DNA of 40,804 nt from Endozoicomonas sp. ISHI1 (GCF_024606225.1 NZ_JAGRPU010000047.1:1-40804); one strand, 5' to 3'. Positions 24,269 to 33,288 are shown, counted from the first letter of the stretch. Translations and numbers: made by a program. The notes: generated from the letters alone by a model not told the origin.

Positions 24269-25305
24269 TCGGGTAAGAGTTGATCTTTCTTCAGCTCTCC
24301 CCAAACCACCCGGCATGCGGGTCCGCACCGGGCGGTTCACCAAGGATAGTGAAACCTAATCCATAAGTCTTTCAGCGAAACAAGCCCAAGTTGTGCGAGG
24401 TAACTGTCGTTGAGTGCCTGCTGTGTTGCAAAGGTTTTGCTTAACCGGTAATACCCTTTGCTACTGATTGCGATCCCGGCGGCTTTGATGTGATCAACGC
24501 CCAACCTGACCAAATTTCGATAGCGGGTTTTCGGTTTACGCCACTGCTTGATAAAACAGCAGCGAATACGCCGACGTATCTATTGATCCAGTAGCGATAT
24601 AGGACGGTAATATTCGGTTATTCTGAAGTAACCCATCCAGCCCCTGATATATTCGGTAAGCTTTCGCAAACGGTAGCTCATTGATACACCCCAGCTGCGG
24701 CTGGTGAGTTAAAGGACTTGCCGCCTGAAGCAGAGCAGGCTCTTCTCTGTCCACCGGATTTTTCTTACCTGTAAAGGTGAAACTCAGGAACTCTGCCTTG
24801 GTGGCTTTCACCACCTTGCTTTTGGTTGGATTTACCGTTAATTTCAGTCTTCGTTCAAGGTAACGGGTAATGCTATCCATCACTCGCTCCCCTGATCGTT
24901 GACTGCCAACGAGTATCACAAAATCATCACAGTAACGTGCGAAACAATGACCCCGGTATTCCAGTTCTTTGTCCAGATCGTCGAGAAGTACATTTGACAT
25001 TAGCGGCGAAAGAGGGCCGCCTTGTGGCATACCTACCCGAGTCGGGTAGCATTGCCCATCAATCATGACGCCAGTACGAAGGTAGCGGCCTATCAGTTTT
25101 AATAGGCGCTTGTCGTTAATCTTACGAGAGACTCTCGACATAAGGACATCATGGCTAACAGTATCAAAGAATTGACTCAGATCAACGTCAACTACCTGAT
25201 GCAGCCCCTGTTTGATATAGCGTTTAACCTGTTGCACGGCATCTTGTGCAGATCTTCCCGGTCTGTAACCAAAGCTGCTGTTTGAAAATTCGGGATCAAA
25301 GATGG
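24269..25305 (-). mobile_element. Group II intron fragment with reverse transcriptase, attC-associated
   Basis: On the minus strand this covers most of a group II intron reverse transcriptase plus the intron 3' end. Readable motifs are PIFDPEFSNSSFGYRPGRSAQ, DVDLSQFFDTVSHD, GMPQGGPLSPLMSN and the catalytic box RYCDDFVIL (Y-C-D-D in place of the common YADD). In another frame further on come CCFIKQWRKPKTRYRNLVRL and LGLVSLKDLWIRFHYPW at the C-terminus. The N-terminal part and intron 5' end are missing, replaced at about 25305 by another intron's fragment. The 3' end (CTTACCCGA) abuts GGCTAA at 24263-24268. Confidence 0.85.
24360..25300 (-). pseudogene. Group II intron reverse transcriptase/maturase, truncated and frameshifted
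   Basis: The RT domain up to motif 6-7 is open from about 25300 to 24700. The frame reading ALLQAASPLTHQPQLGCIN departs from the family after TGKKNPVD, and the maturase end is found in another frame up to about 24360. N-terminal RT motifs 0-1 are missing. An active protein is unlikely. Confidence 0.75.
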
Positions 25306-25740
25306 GGGGTCTATGTCCTTGGATTCACCCATTACTGTACTCGCAACCGGAAAGGGAACTTTCATAGCCTTTGCAAGGTGTATCGGTTTATGGAGAGATA
25401 TTGGCGCAGGATGCTCAGTAAGCGAAGCCGAAAGGGCAAGGTGACTTGGGAGGCATTCAATCGCCTTAAACAGATTATGCCGTTACTGAAACCGAAGATA
25501 AGAATCCCCCTTCTGGAAGTTGCGTATTAATGCAGTGCTGTAAGTCAAATGTCGAAGAGCCCGGTGCGGGAAATCCGCACGCTGGGATCTGAGGGGGTTG
25601 GAGTTATAACTTTTAGCTCCTTCTACCCGATGCTGAGGGGGAGGTTCCCTTGGGCGACTCGACTGGGGGGGGAGTTACAACTTGTAGCTCCTTTTACTCG
25701 GTGAGCAGAGTCGTGATGCTATGCCCTATCCCGATTATGT
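25306..25740 (+). mobile_element. Group II intron 3' fragment, class C-like
   Basis: The codons LGFTHYCTRNRKGNF followed by MERYWRRMLSKRSRKGKVTW and a final IRIPLLEVAY (to 25530) are the C-terminal part of a group II reverse transcriptase with an internal deletion. After the stop, GAGCCCGGTGCGGGAAATCC at about 25557 starts a domain V hairpin with the AGC triad. A GGAGTTATAAC...AGCTCCTT hairpin follows, and a variant of it is repeated at about 25670-25700. The piece lies head-to-head with the minus-strand intron fragment at 24269. Confidence 0.75.
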
Positions 25741-25828
25741 TGCAAAAATACAGGCAAAATCCTCTAAATATCTTAATATGTCTATGCATAGACCATTTTC
25801 TTGAATGCTCAAGGAAAGGAGGTTAGCT

Positions 25829-26695
25829 GTGTTTTATCAAAACTCAATACATCATCACCCCTTCTTGCTGGATTCAGTGTTGCTTTGTTCGTTGATTCAA
25901 GTGCAAAGCACTCACGCATTGACTACTTTTTTCCAGACAACATTTAAGAATCAAGATGATAGTTATTCATTGATAGCTGAAGGAGAGGTTACAACTGGTA
26001 TAAATACCAGCCAAATTAGTTGTAAATCATCTGATAACTCAATGCCTCAATCAGAAATGTGGGATCATCCCGAAAAGTTCTCATTTACAGACAACCAGAG
26101 TTTATGTCCTCAAGTAAGTTTTCCTTATTTAGGAGAAACTTCATTTTTTGCATTATTAATTGATAATTGTTTACTTTCTGGAGTTTCCTTAAATTATGCA
26201 ATATCTGAGTTAAAAGAAAATTCAATTATTTGGTTGGATATTCCAACTCTTAAATTAAGTAATTCTAATAAAGGAATAACTCCTGTTTTTCGTGTTACTA
26301 GATTTAGTGGCGATGAAAATCAGTTGACAATCAAAGCTCAACCTGTAAATTGTGATCAATGTCCCTACCGTCCGGGGAGTGATAGATCTGATAGTCAATG
26401 TTGTGGTGGCTGTAATGACAATAGTGAGTTAATAATTTTTGATTCTGCTGGAGACAGACCGGGTTTATCCATTACTAAAGCTCGAGAGTATTTATTCGAG
26501 CCTGTAGAAATAAAATACAAAAAATCAACTAATGAGGTGCATTTTGATTTCAATACGGCACAAGGCGTGTTTACAAAAAAAATATCTCATTATCGCCATG
26601 AGCCACTTATTTCAGAAGGTTTACAACCCTTGGCTATACCTTTGGCTCTGTTACTCTCAGCAACCATTTTAGTTCAGTCGAGAGCCAAACAGTAG
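25829..26695 (+). CDS. Exported Cys-rich protein of unknown function, cassette gene
   Basis: GTG 25829 is the likely start: AAAGGAGG lies at 25815-25822, 6 bases upstream. The 288-residue product has a hydrophobic N-terminal segment with a likely signal peptide (LLDSVLLCSLIQVQSTHA), a beta-rich mature part, a cysteine cluster CDQCPY...CCGGCND (about residues 180-199), and a C-terminal hydrophobic helix (LQPLAIPLALLLSATILVQ) with a short basic end. This looks like a periplasmic or surface protein anchored at its C-terminus. ACATAAC at 26698-26704, just after the stop, is an attC 5' core whose other half is lost. Function unknown. Confidence 0.7.
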   Translation: MFYQNSIHHHPFLLDSVLLCSLIQVQSTHALTTFFQTTFKNQDDSYSLIAEGEVTTGINTSQISCKSSDNSMPQSEMWDHPEKFSFTDNQSLCPQVSFPYLGETSFFALLIDNCLLSGVSLNYAISELKENSIIWLDIPTLKLSNSNKGITPVFRVTRFSGDENQLTIKAQPVNCDQCPYRPGSDRSDSQCCGGCNDNSELIIFDSAGDRPGLSITKAREYLFEPVEIKYKKSTNEVHFDFNTAQGVFTKKISHYRHEPLISEGLQPLAIPLALLLSATILVQSRAKQ

Positions 26696-26704
26696 CAACA
26701 TAAC

Positions 26705-27205
26705 AAACACATGTGAGTCGTAACTCCGTCAAGGGGCCAGGGCAAATGCATGAACATTATTTAACCAGTCCAAGAACGTGACAAAGGTACTCCTCACTCC
26801 AACCACACGTTTTTCGTTTGTTCATAAACGGTAAATTAACCCCACATTACAAAGAAAGCCATATCCCTTAATACTTCAGGTTTCAAAACGGAAAGATCTA
26901 TGAAACCTATAGAGCGCAAACAAAACAGCTAGTCTGGCAAGAACGAATGAACGACTGGCAAAAATCCGGACTTTCGGCCTCTGGCTGGGGTAAAAAGCAC
27001 GATATCAAACAGCACCTGTTCTTTTACCAGAGGCGCAAACTGCTTGCTCAGCCAGAAGCGCCTGCAGTGTTCTGAACGGTTCCCAGACTGGTCATAAGCC
27101 AGAGTGGAAAAATTATAAATTAACAGGGAGTCTGAAGGTCAGCACTCGCTAATAACAGGAGCCGCAAGTTTTACGGCTTTGTTCTTTGATTTTTCTACTG
27201 GCTCC
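26705..27205. other. Region of decayed mobile DNA
   Basis: Apart from the IS66 tnpA scrap at 26908-27075, I see only the lost right half of an attC and non-coding sequence. Confidence 0.5.
26908..27075 (+). pseudogene. IS66-family accessory gene tnpA, fragment
   Basis: The codons WQERMNDWQKSGLSASGW, then GKKHDIKQHLFFYQRRKL, match the N-terminal pattern of IS66 TnpA proteins (helix-turn-helix accessory proteins). The fragment ends with a stop at 27075 after about 55 codons; no usable start is in frame, and tnpB and tnpC are absent here. An IS66 tnpC scrap lies at 39612. Confidence 0.7.
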
Positions 27206-27213
27206 TTATGTGG

Positions 27214-27852
27214 CTAATTTCCCAATCTATGTCCCGTTCCTGACATAGATGTAGATTGTCGTGATGTCGCTTTTGTCCATAGTTCAGAGAAGAAATCGGA
27301 AAAATTTTCCAAAACTGTCTGGCATTGTTCAGGCCTGAATGCACAGGTTATAAAAACCATTAAACAGCCAGGTGCTAAATATGAAGAACCAAGCCCCCAT
27401 AAAATTGCAAAGGTAAGGCTCGTAGCAATTATTGCTGGACGAACTTTATTAATAGAATCTGAATTGGTCAATTGAGTAGGCAATACTACTATTAATGGCT
27501 CCTTGTTATCTTTACTATCTTCTAAAGTCAAATATCGCTTGATGCTATCTTTCAAATATGGAAATTCATTAGTTAAGTTTTTTAAATTAACTATTTCACA
27601 GGAGCTGGGAATGTAATGGCCCCTGACAAGAAAAAACGGAGCAAGCTGATTAATTACAGACCAATTGTTATCAAAGTCATCATTAAAGATTTTCTTATCA
27701 ATTGTTTCTCTTTCAATAACAGCATATTGACTTTTATTTTCATTAGCTGAACATATAAAAAAGTTTATCTGCTCAGAAGCAGAAGCATTGAATATAAAAA
27801 GATTGAAAGTTATCGCGGAAAGAATAAATAACGCTTTGTAAATAAATACCAT
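27214..27852 (-). CDS. Exported protein of unknown function with one internal membrane segment
   Basis: On the minus strand ATG 27852 has AGGA about 10 bases upstream. The 212-residue product has a signal peptide (MVFIYKALFILSAITFNLFIFNASA), a mature domain with FFICSANENKSQYAVIERE, a hydrophobic pair of segments at about residues 141-172 containing two cysteines, and a Ser-rich end. It lies backwards relative to the attC at 27926, which is to its right, so it may be a reversed cassette gene. It is AT-rich and not recognised. Confidence 0.65.
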   Translation of the reverse strand: MVFIYKALFILSAITFNLFIFNASASEQINFFICSANENKSQYAVIERETIDKKIFNDDFDNNWSVINQLAPFFLVRGHYIPSSCEIVNLKNLTNEFPYLKDSIKRYLTLEDSKDNKEPLIVVLPTQLTNSDSINKVRPAIIATSLTFAILWGLGSSYLAPGCLMVFITCAFRPEQCQTVLENFSDFFSELWTKATSRQSTSMSGTGHRLGN

Positions 27853-27925
27853 AATATATGGATCCTGAGATTGATTCTATGATTTCTTTTTTGATGAATC
27901 TCGCAAAAGTAGACCATAAAACGCC

Positions 27926-28001
27926 ACATAACAAATGATTCAAGTTCGTTCCGGGCTTTGCTCTCCACCCGACGACGTCGGCGGCGCGGCTGAACCAGGC
28001 G
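27926..28001 (+). other. attC site cut at its crossover point
   Basis: ACATAAC (27926-27932) and a main-subfamily body are intact up to CCAGGCG (28001), where GTTRRRY should follow. Instead C and then GTGTGCC, a group II intron 5' end, begin. The break is at the G^TT position where integrase exchanges strands. Confidence 0.8.
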
Positions 28002-28002
28002 C

Positions 28003-28674
28003 GTGTGCCGGGCATGGCACTTAACTTGAGAAGTGAAGATCAGGTATTCGCAGAGCCGGAGGTTAGCGCAAGAGCAAGGGCGTTGCCGTGAGGCAGGGTC
28101 TGCGCGAGGAAAGTTAAGTGTCATACATCGGGAGGTCGGCATTTTGTTGAGGGAGCATCTGACAAAGGAATCATTCTGCTTGACCGCAATACAGAAGACC
28201 GAAAATGGCTCCTGCAACAGACCATCCATTGCCTTGTCAGCAGAAGGCATTGTAGTTGAATCTCGCCCCTGAAGGTCTGAACAGATATTGGAGAGTAATT
28301 GTCGGGGAAGTGATTTCGGATGACAGTTGTTAAACAACTGTCGTTGTCTCTGGATTATCCAGGGGGGGAACTGGTAACGGGAGACCCGATTGAATCCAAA
28401 TCCATCTTTTGTTCACCTGTGATGGCGCGGCTACTTGAGAGGAATAATCTGGTACCGGTACTTAGCAGCTTCAAGGTAATAAAGGAGCCGCTGGCGTTAA
28501 TGGTATGACTGTTGACGAACTTCCGCATTTGCTGAGATAGCAATGGCCAAACTGAGAGTGACTGCCAAACAACTAAGCCGTCGAACGAAGGCCGTTATCT
28601 TAAAGATCATTACAGAGCTAAGATGTGTGGGACGGATCAAAGCTGTCAGGCTCTGCCCTATCCGGATTAAGTGT
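28003..28674 (+). mobile_element. Group II intron, 5' part and internally deleted, joined to attC
   Basis: GTGTGCCGGGCATGGCAC at 28003 fits the GTGYG start and first stem of a group II intron. The N-terminal end of an intron reverse transcriptase lies at about 28320-28560: MARLLERNNLVPVL in one frame, then NKGAAGVNGMTVDELPHLLR with a stop in another. The central RT region is missing. The end GCCCTATCCGGATT (about 28674) resembles the 3' end after the class C-like fragment at 25740 (GCCCTATCCCGATT). Confidence 0.7.
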
Positions 28675-28726
28675 CTTGCCGTTAATCTCTGCTAATCTGT
28701 GTCCTTCACTTATATAGATTGAAGTT

Positions 28727-28924
28727 ATGCCATTGAGTGCCAAAGCAAAACCTCAGCCGACAAAGATTGATCATACTCGCAACACCCTGACTGACGCAGT
28801 TGATGCTTTGGGTCAAACCCGTGGTGAAATGCACCAAAGGTTTGACCAGTAAGACAAAGAACATGGTCAATTCAAACATGAGGTGAAAGAGCGGTTTAAC
28901 TGCCTCGAACGGAAATTTGTTTAG
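28727..28924 (+). pseudogene. Short charged helical protein with internal stop
   Basis: ATG 28727 opens MPLSAKAKPQPTKIDHTRN and reads to a TAA at 28850; the same frame continues DKEHGQFKHEVKERFNCLERKFV to a TAG at 28922. The whole is a highly charged, coiled-coil-like stretch of about 65 codons. It is not recognised, and the internal stop suggests decay. Confidence 0.4.
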
Positions 28925-29241
28925 AAATAATTAATGATGGAAAGTTGCGCACTTTTGAGTACGGTCATAAATTTCACCGTGAATGCATCGCAAAATGGTT
29001 TAAAAAAACATCCTGCCCATTTTGCTAATTTAATGTAATGACTGGTGAAATGGAGTGTAGCAATCCGTCTTCAGGCCCAGAAAGTTCAGACTCAGAAAGT
29101 CCAGAATCGGAAAGTTCAGGTCTGGAAAGTTCAGATCCGGAAAGTTTAGAAACGGATAGCTCCACACAAGAAAGTTCAGAGACTGATAGCACTGACTCTG
29201 AGTGCAACCCTCCACGCAGAAAAAAAAGACGCTATAGCTAA
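28900..29241 (+). pseudogene. RING-H2-like domain with acidic Ser-rich tail and basic C-terminus, interrupted by a stop
   Basis: One frame reads ICLEIINDGKLRTFEYGHK, then FHRECIAKWFKKTSCPFC, then a stop (TAA 29026-29028). The spacing C-H-H-C-C-x2-C and the IAKWF segment follow the RING-H2 zinc finger of eukaryotic E3 ubiquitin ligases. Two of eight metal ligands are missing: the first Cys is outside the readable part or replaced by Thr, and the Cys before GH is Tyr. In the same frame, from ATG 29038, come about 50 residues of repeats of the type ESSDSESPES and the end PPRRKKRRYS, which resembles a nuclear localisation signal. The N-terminal part is lost. It looks like a relic of an effector aimed at eukaryotic host cells. 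Confidence 0.6.
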
Positions 29242-29267
29242 ATACTTAGTTTTTGAAACAGGTATAA

Positions 29268-29430
29268 ATCGGTTAGCCGGGGATCTCTAACCTCCGGCCC
29301 CTGCAGCACCTTGGTCTGCGGGTCCGCACTGGGCGATTCACCGAGGATAGCTAAACCTGATCTATAAGTCTTTCAGAGAAACAAGCCCAAGGCTCGCAGG
29401 AAAAATGTCGTTCAATGTATGCTGAGCTGC
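29268..29430 (-). mobile_element. Group II intron 3'-end fragment at an attC-like core
   Basis: On the minus strand the codons for LGLVSLKDL, a stop, and the GTGAATCGCCCAGTGCGG stretch match the fragments at 23344 and 24269. Its 3' end abuts GTATAA (29262-29267), the same position in the attC-like core as in the other two. It carries more mutations than they do. Confidence 0.7.
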
Positions 29431-29900
29431 TTGTTAATCTGGCGTTCCTTGACTAGATTTACCATGGTTGTTTGAGAGGGAGAGCGATTCGTGGGCTTTT
29501 GCGCCAGATGTTTTTGTACTTTGTTCTGGCCTCAAGGAGATAACCTGCCTGGGTTTCCGGGAGCCTGACCGACAATGGCCCCGTCTGGGAGACCACGTAG
29601 CCAAGACGGCAGAAAATTGAGGATGAAAATTCGGTTTTGTGAGGAGAATAGCGAGCTATTTGACGAACGAAAGTGGACTTTCAGACTAAATTACCGCCGC
29701 CGCACGACTGCATGGATGCAAGAGCCAGAGCAACGCAGGAACAGTTGCCGTGAAGGGCAGTCTATTCTCGGTCAGGCTCCTGTTGGGTTGCCGGAGCCGT
29801 AAGTGTTTCGGTTAGCAGCGGTATTGATCTTTGTGGCCTTTGCACCGCTTAAAATGGGCTTTTATTCGGTTTGAGCCAAGTTAGAATTTCTACATCAGTT
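29431..29900. other. Stretch without a supported gene
   Basis: A 75-codon frame at 29575-29802 reads like structured non-coding DNA (GC-rich, purine-rich) rather than a protein; it may be part of a group II intron or IS. No family could be assigned. Confidence 0.4.
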
Positions 29901-29911
29901 GAAGAGCGGTG

Positions 29912-30481
29912 ATGAAGGTTGTAAGGTTTTTGTTGATTTTAATAGCTATACATTCCATAGCACTTCGTGCTGAAATGCTGTCTGAAACGAAAAAAGTATT
30001 GGATTTTTTTGATCAGAGCATAGAGAAAACATTCCCAGCGAGCTCAGATGAGTATAAAAAACATGAAGCCTTGAAACATTCTCTGAGGCTTAATATTGTT
30101 ATTGATGAACTTAGGGTGAGCTTTTCAGTGCTTCACTATAAGCTAAATGCTTCTGCAACATCGGCTAAAGATGTGCTTTTGCAAAATCTACAGCAATCAA
30201 TGAGTCAAGTCTTGCATGAACATGTATCTCAAGAACTTTCTACGGCGTTAATGGAGTTCAGTACAGTTATTATACATGGTGTAAGTATGAGTGATTACCT
30301 ACATCCGTTTGAATCAATGGAGGTAAGAGATTTGAAAGTAAAAATCACATCTCTAATGGAACAAATATTAAATATTTTTCTCAATAGTCAAGATCTCCAT
30401 GACTTTTATAGGTCTATTGGAATGGATGTCAGTTTTTCTGAAATTGTGGCTTTTTTACAATCTATTTTGTCTGAAAAGTAA
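29912..30481 (+). CDS. Exported helical protein of unknown function, cassette gene
   Basis: ATG 29912 opens a 189-residue product with a signal peptide (MKVVRFLLILIAIHSIALRA) and a wholly helical, AT-rich mature part without cysteines; a weak GAAGAGCGG lies upstream. The in-frame GTG at 29909 is an alternative. The segment FDQSIEKTFPASSDEYKKH and the long heptad-like stretches suggest a periplasmic or secreted helical bundle. An attC-like site follows at 30502. No family is recognised. Confidence 0.7.
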   Translation: MKVVRFLLILIAIHSIALRAEMLSETKKVLDFFDQSIEKTFPASSDEYKKHEALKHSLRLNIVIDELRVSFSVLHYKLNASATSAKDVLLQNLQQSMSQVLHEHVSQELSTALMEFSTVIIHGVSMSDYLHPFESMEVRDLKVKITSLMEQILNIFLNSQDLHDFYRSIGMDVSFSEIVAFLQSILSEK

Positions 30482-30501
30482 TTTATCCACATTAACAACA
30501 A

Positions 30502-30586
30502 GTATAGCAAATGCAACCAGTTCTTTCTGGGGTCTCCCCCCTACATCTGATGCGCCTTGATCGCACAGCAGAACCATACGTTAGAT
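30502..30586 (+). other. Decayed attC site
   Basis: GTATAGC (30502-30508) in place of RYYYAAC, a body CAGTTCTTTCTGGGG...CCCCC of the main subfamily, and GTTAGAT (30580-30586) show a mutated attC. Confidence 0.7.
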
Positions 30587-30598
30587 GAAGTTAGATTA

Positions 30599-31546
30599 AT
30601 GCATGAGATAAGTAATATGAATATTGCAGGAAAAAAGCTACCTTCAATTAATACAGAAGATGTATCGCTATCTGATAAAAAGCAAAAAAACGAATGTGAT
30701 GAAAATTCTAAGGAAAAACTTATTCCTCATAGAAAAAGTGAACCATTTTATGGATTGGAACTGAAAAGCAGGAAGGTTGAAGAAATAAGTTTGCATGATG
30801 GGCAAAAATATAAAAATCTCTGTATTACACCAGAGAGGCTATCTAAAAAGGGGGTTTTATTAGCAGATAAAGATGATCAAGAATCAATATTGAAAGTTGC
30901 AAATTTAATTTTCAAGGCGATGAATAACCCAAGTAATCCTTTATATACATTCTTATCGGGAGGAAACACTCCAACAGCCAGTGATGAAGCTAAAAGGATA
31001 AAAGTTAATAACTTTCTGGAATCTTATGATGAATTAGATCTTTTCATTACTCTTCATTCTAATGGAAAAAAGCTGGATACAAAGACTTTCGTTTCCGATG
31101 AAGAGCTTAATAGCACCTTTGAAAACTATGGTGTTGTGATTCTGAATGGATTGAATCCAGACAAGCATTCTACTTTAATGCTTGGTTGTGGTCATAATAA
31201 TGATTATTGTGATCATTCAAACATAGATACTTTGGATATTCGGGCAAGTATCAAACCTGATGTTTTATTACAGTGGGGAGACAAAAGAGCAATTGAATAT
31301 CTCAGTATATTAAATAAATATGATGAAATTGTTGATGAAGGACCTTTGTGTTCATTTATGAATTACTCGGATGATTATTTCTCGGCAGTAAGGTCATGCT
31401 TGGTTGAAAATGGAAAATTACGACTACCAAGCCACGTGCTTGATGAAAGTAAAATTCCATTAGACTTTATAAAAGATGGCTCTTCAAAGAGAAATAATTT
31501 TGGTTCACGTCACTTTTGCACAACCTATATCTACTCCCCTGGTTGA
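30599..31546 (+). CDS. Hypothetical 315-residue protein, cassette gene
   Basis: ATG 30599, 12 bases after the attC-like core, is preferred over 30557, which lies inside that site. The product (MHEISNMNIAGKKLPSINTED...) is soluble with no signal peptide: a Lys/Glu-rich head of about 60 residues, then a globular part with LDLFITLHSNGKKLDT, VVILNGLNPDKHSTLMLGCG and CDHSNIDTLDIRASIKPDVLL. The cysteines and His in the GCGHNNDYCDH stretch could bind metal. ACCTAACAAG (31551-31560) after the stop is an attC 5' core whose other half is lost. No family was recognised. Confidence 0.7.
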   Translation: MHEISNMNIAGKKLPSINTEDVSLSDKKQKNECDENSKEKLIPHRKSEPFYGLELKSRKVEEISLHDGQKYKNLCITPERLSKKGVLLADKDDQESILKVANLIFKAMNNPSNPLYTFLSGGNTPTASDEAKRIKVNNFLESYDELDLFITLHSNGKKLDTKTFVSDEELNSTFENYGVVILNGLNPDKHSTLMLGCGHNNDYCDHSNIDTLDIRASIKPDVLLQWGDKRAIEYLSILNKYDEIVDEGPLCSFMNYSDDYFSAVRSCLVENGKLRLPSHVLDESKIPLDFIKDGSSKRNNFGSRHFCTTYIYSPG

Positions 31547-31560
31547 AATCACCTAACAAG

Positions 31561-31858
31561 TGGCTATGCTGCCAACTGCAGATTATCCTGCTAAACCGGC
31601 ACTGGCCGAAGATTCGGCAGCAACTGTCATCAGGAACCTACCAACCCAAACCCATGCGGTGGGATGACCCCCACCAAACCGGATGAGAGCAAGCGCAAGA
31701 TCTTAGAGTAGACATTAAGCCTCACCCACAGCACAAAGATCTAATCTTGTACGCCCTGAACAAACATCTTGTGCAGGGTGTTCACGTTTCGCATTATCTG
31801 CCCAGAAGTCGAGGAGCTTCCTTGTATGTGAGTGCAGAGACTTACCATAAGGGATAAA
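31561..31858. other. No gene seen
   Basis: Between the half attC and the decayed secreted gene there is only short, interrupted coding potential. Confidence 0.5.
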
Positions 31859-32132
31859 ATGACATTACCAAACAGACTGGTTCCACTTTTCATCGCCTTA
31901 TTTATTTTGGCTGTTCAAGGTGAGTTCTGCCGCCGGAAATGAATCTTTTTTGAGCTTAATGTCTACCCTTAGAGCGCAAGATGGCCTTCTGCCGCCTGTA
32001 CTTTCAAATATCGTACTCAATAATCTGGCTGGGGAGCAGGAAAAGGGGAACCTTGGAATTGACCGCCGTGCCCACGACAGTGTTGTATTCCCAAACCATA
32101 CGGTATTGGCAATGCCAGATGACATGCGTTAA
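31859..32132 (+). pseudogene. Small exported protein with one frameshift
   Basis: ATG 31859 opens a signal peptide (MTLPNRLVPLFIALFILAVQG). At about 31918 the frame must change by one base to continue into VSSAAGNESFLSLMSTLRAQ and on to HTVLAMPDDMR, stop at 32132. Joined, they make a normal small secreted protein of about 90 residues. The segment LLPPVLSNIVLNNL recalls an RT motif but fits better as part of this protein. Confidence 0.5.
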
Positions 32133-32227
32133 CTTTTCAAATTTGCTCATGCTACTTCCTTTGTCTAGTAGTTGTGGAGACAACTCAGAGATAAGGAGTA
32201 GCAGGGGTAGTTCATGGCAGGCGAAGC

Positions 32228-32237
32228 CAACCATTCA
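32228..32237 (+). repeat. Target-site duplication of the ISAs1 element, left copy
   Basis: CAACCATTCA here is repeated exactly at 35382-35391, directly outside the two terminal repeats. Confidence 0.9.
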
Positions 32238-32345
32238 CAGGGAAAAATCATGAAACCTCCTGAAAATATTGACCTGTAGCTTATATTTGTTTTCTTTTTA
32301 ATACGTCTATGGTCTTATACCTGCACAACAGGATAAGGCCTCAGC

Positions 32346-33288
32346 ATGAATGCTCACGATTTGATTTCACAACTCTCTATTATTAGTGACCCACGCCAAG
32401 CTTGGAAAGTCGGCCACAAGCTAACAGACATCCTTTTTCTGACCATCTGTGCTGTCATTGCCGGCGCAGAAGGCTGGGGTGAAATCGAAGACTTTGGTCA
32501 TGAACGCCTCGACTGGCTTAAGCAGTATGGTGACTTTGAAGAAGGCATTCCTTCTAATGACACCATAGCGCGAGTCGTGAGCACCATCAGCCCAAAGCGG
32601 TTCCAGAAGTGCTTTATTGACTGGATGAATGCCTGTCACAAGGTCTCTCAAGGAGACGTTATAGCCATCGACGGCAAGACGCTCAGACGTTCTAACGATA
32701 AAGGTAAAAAACGCGGTGCGATTCATATGATTAGTGCTTTTTCCGCGGCCAATAACGTGGTGCTGGGGCAACTTAAAACAGAAGAGAAATCTAATGAAAT
32801 AACCGCCATCCCCGAACTCCTGAAGCTCTTGGAAATCAAGGGTTGTCTTGTGACACTCGATGCCATGGGATGTCAGCGAGATATAGCCCAGGCCATAGTC
32901 GAAAAGGAGGCTGATTATCTGCTGGCGGTCAAAGGCAATCAGGGCAAGCTTGAAAAAGCCTTCGATCATCACTTCTCTTTGGAGAAGCTGAACCAATGGC
33001 AAGGTGATAGCTATATGACTCGAGAAACAGGCCATGGCCGCACAGAAAGCCGGATGTATTTTGTGAGTGATATCTTCGATGAGTTTGTGAATTTTTCCTT
33101 CGACTGGCCGGGTTTGAAAACCCTGGGAATAGCACTGTCATCGAGAGAAATTGAGGGTGAGCTGGTGAGCTTGGATGATGTCTGCATTCGTTACTACATC
33201 AGCTCTGCCGAGCTAACGGCTGAGCAATTGGGTAAGGCCAGCCGGGAGCATTGGCACATAGAGAATAAGCTTCACTGGAAACTCGATG
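32346..33288 (+). CDS. ISAs1-family transposase, 5' exon
   Basis: The frame [20 protein letters not shown]...[12 protein letters not shown] is the first 314 codons of a DDE transposase of the ISAs1 (H-repeat-associated) family, which cuts and joins the element's ends. Catalytic residues visible: Asp in [10 protein letters not shown], Asp in [10 protein letters not shown], Glu in [11 protein letters not shown]. The group II intron begins after GATG (33288). Without splicing the frame reads 10 more codons to a stop at 33320. With splicing it continues at 35178 and gives about 378 residues. Confidence 0.9.

Noticed and set aside
31920-32132. Reverse transcriptase motif 4-like LLPPVLSNIVLNNL
   Set aside because: No other RT motif is nearby, and the frame joins naturally to a signal peptide after one base shift, which fits a small exported protein better.
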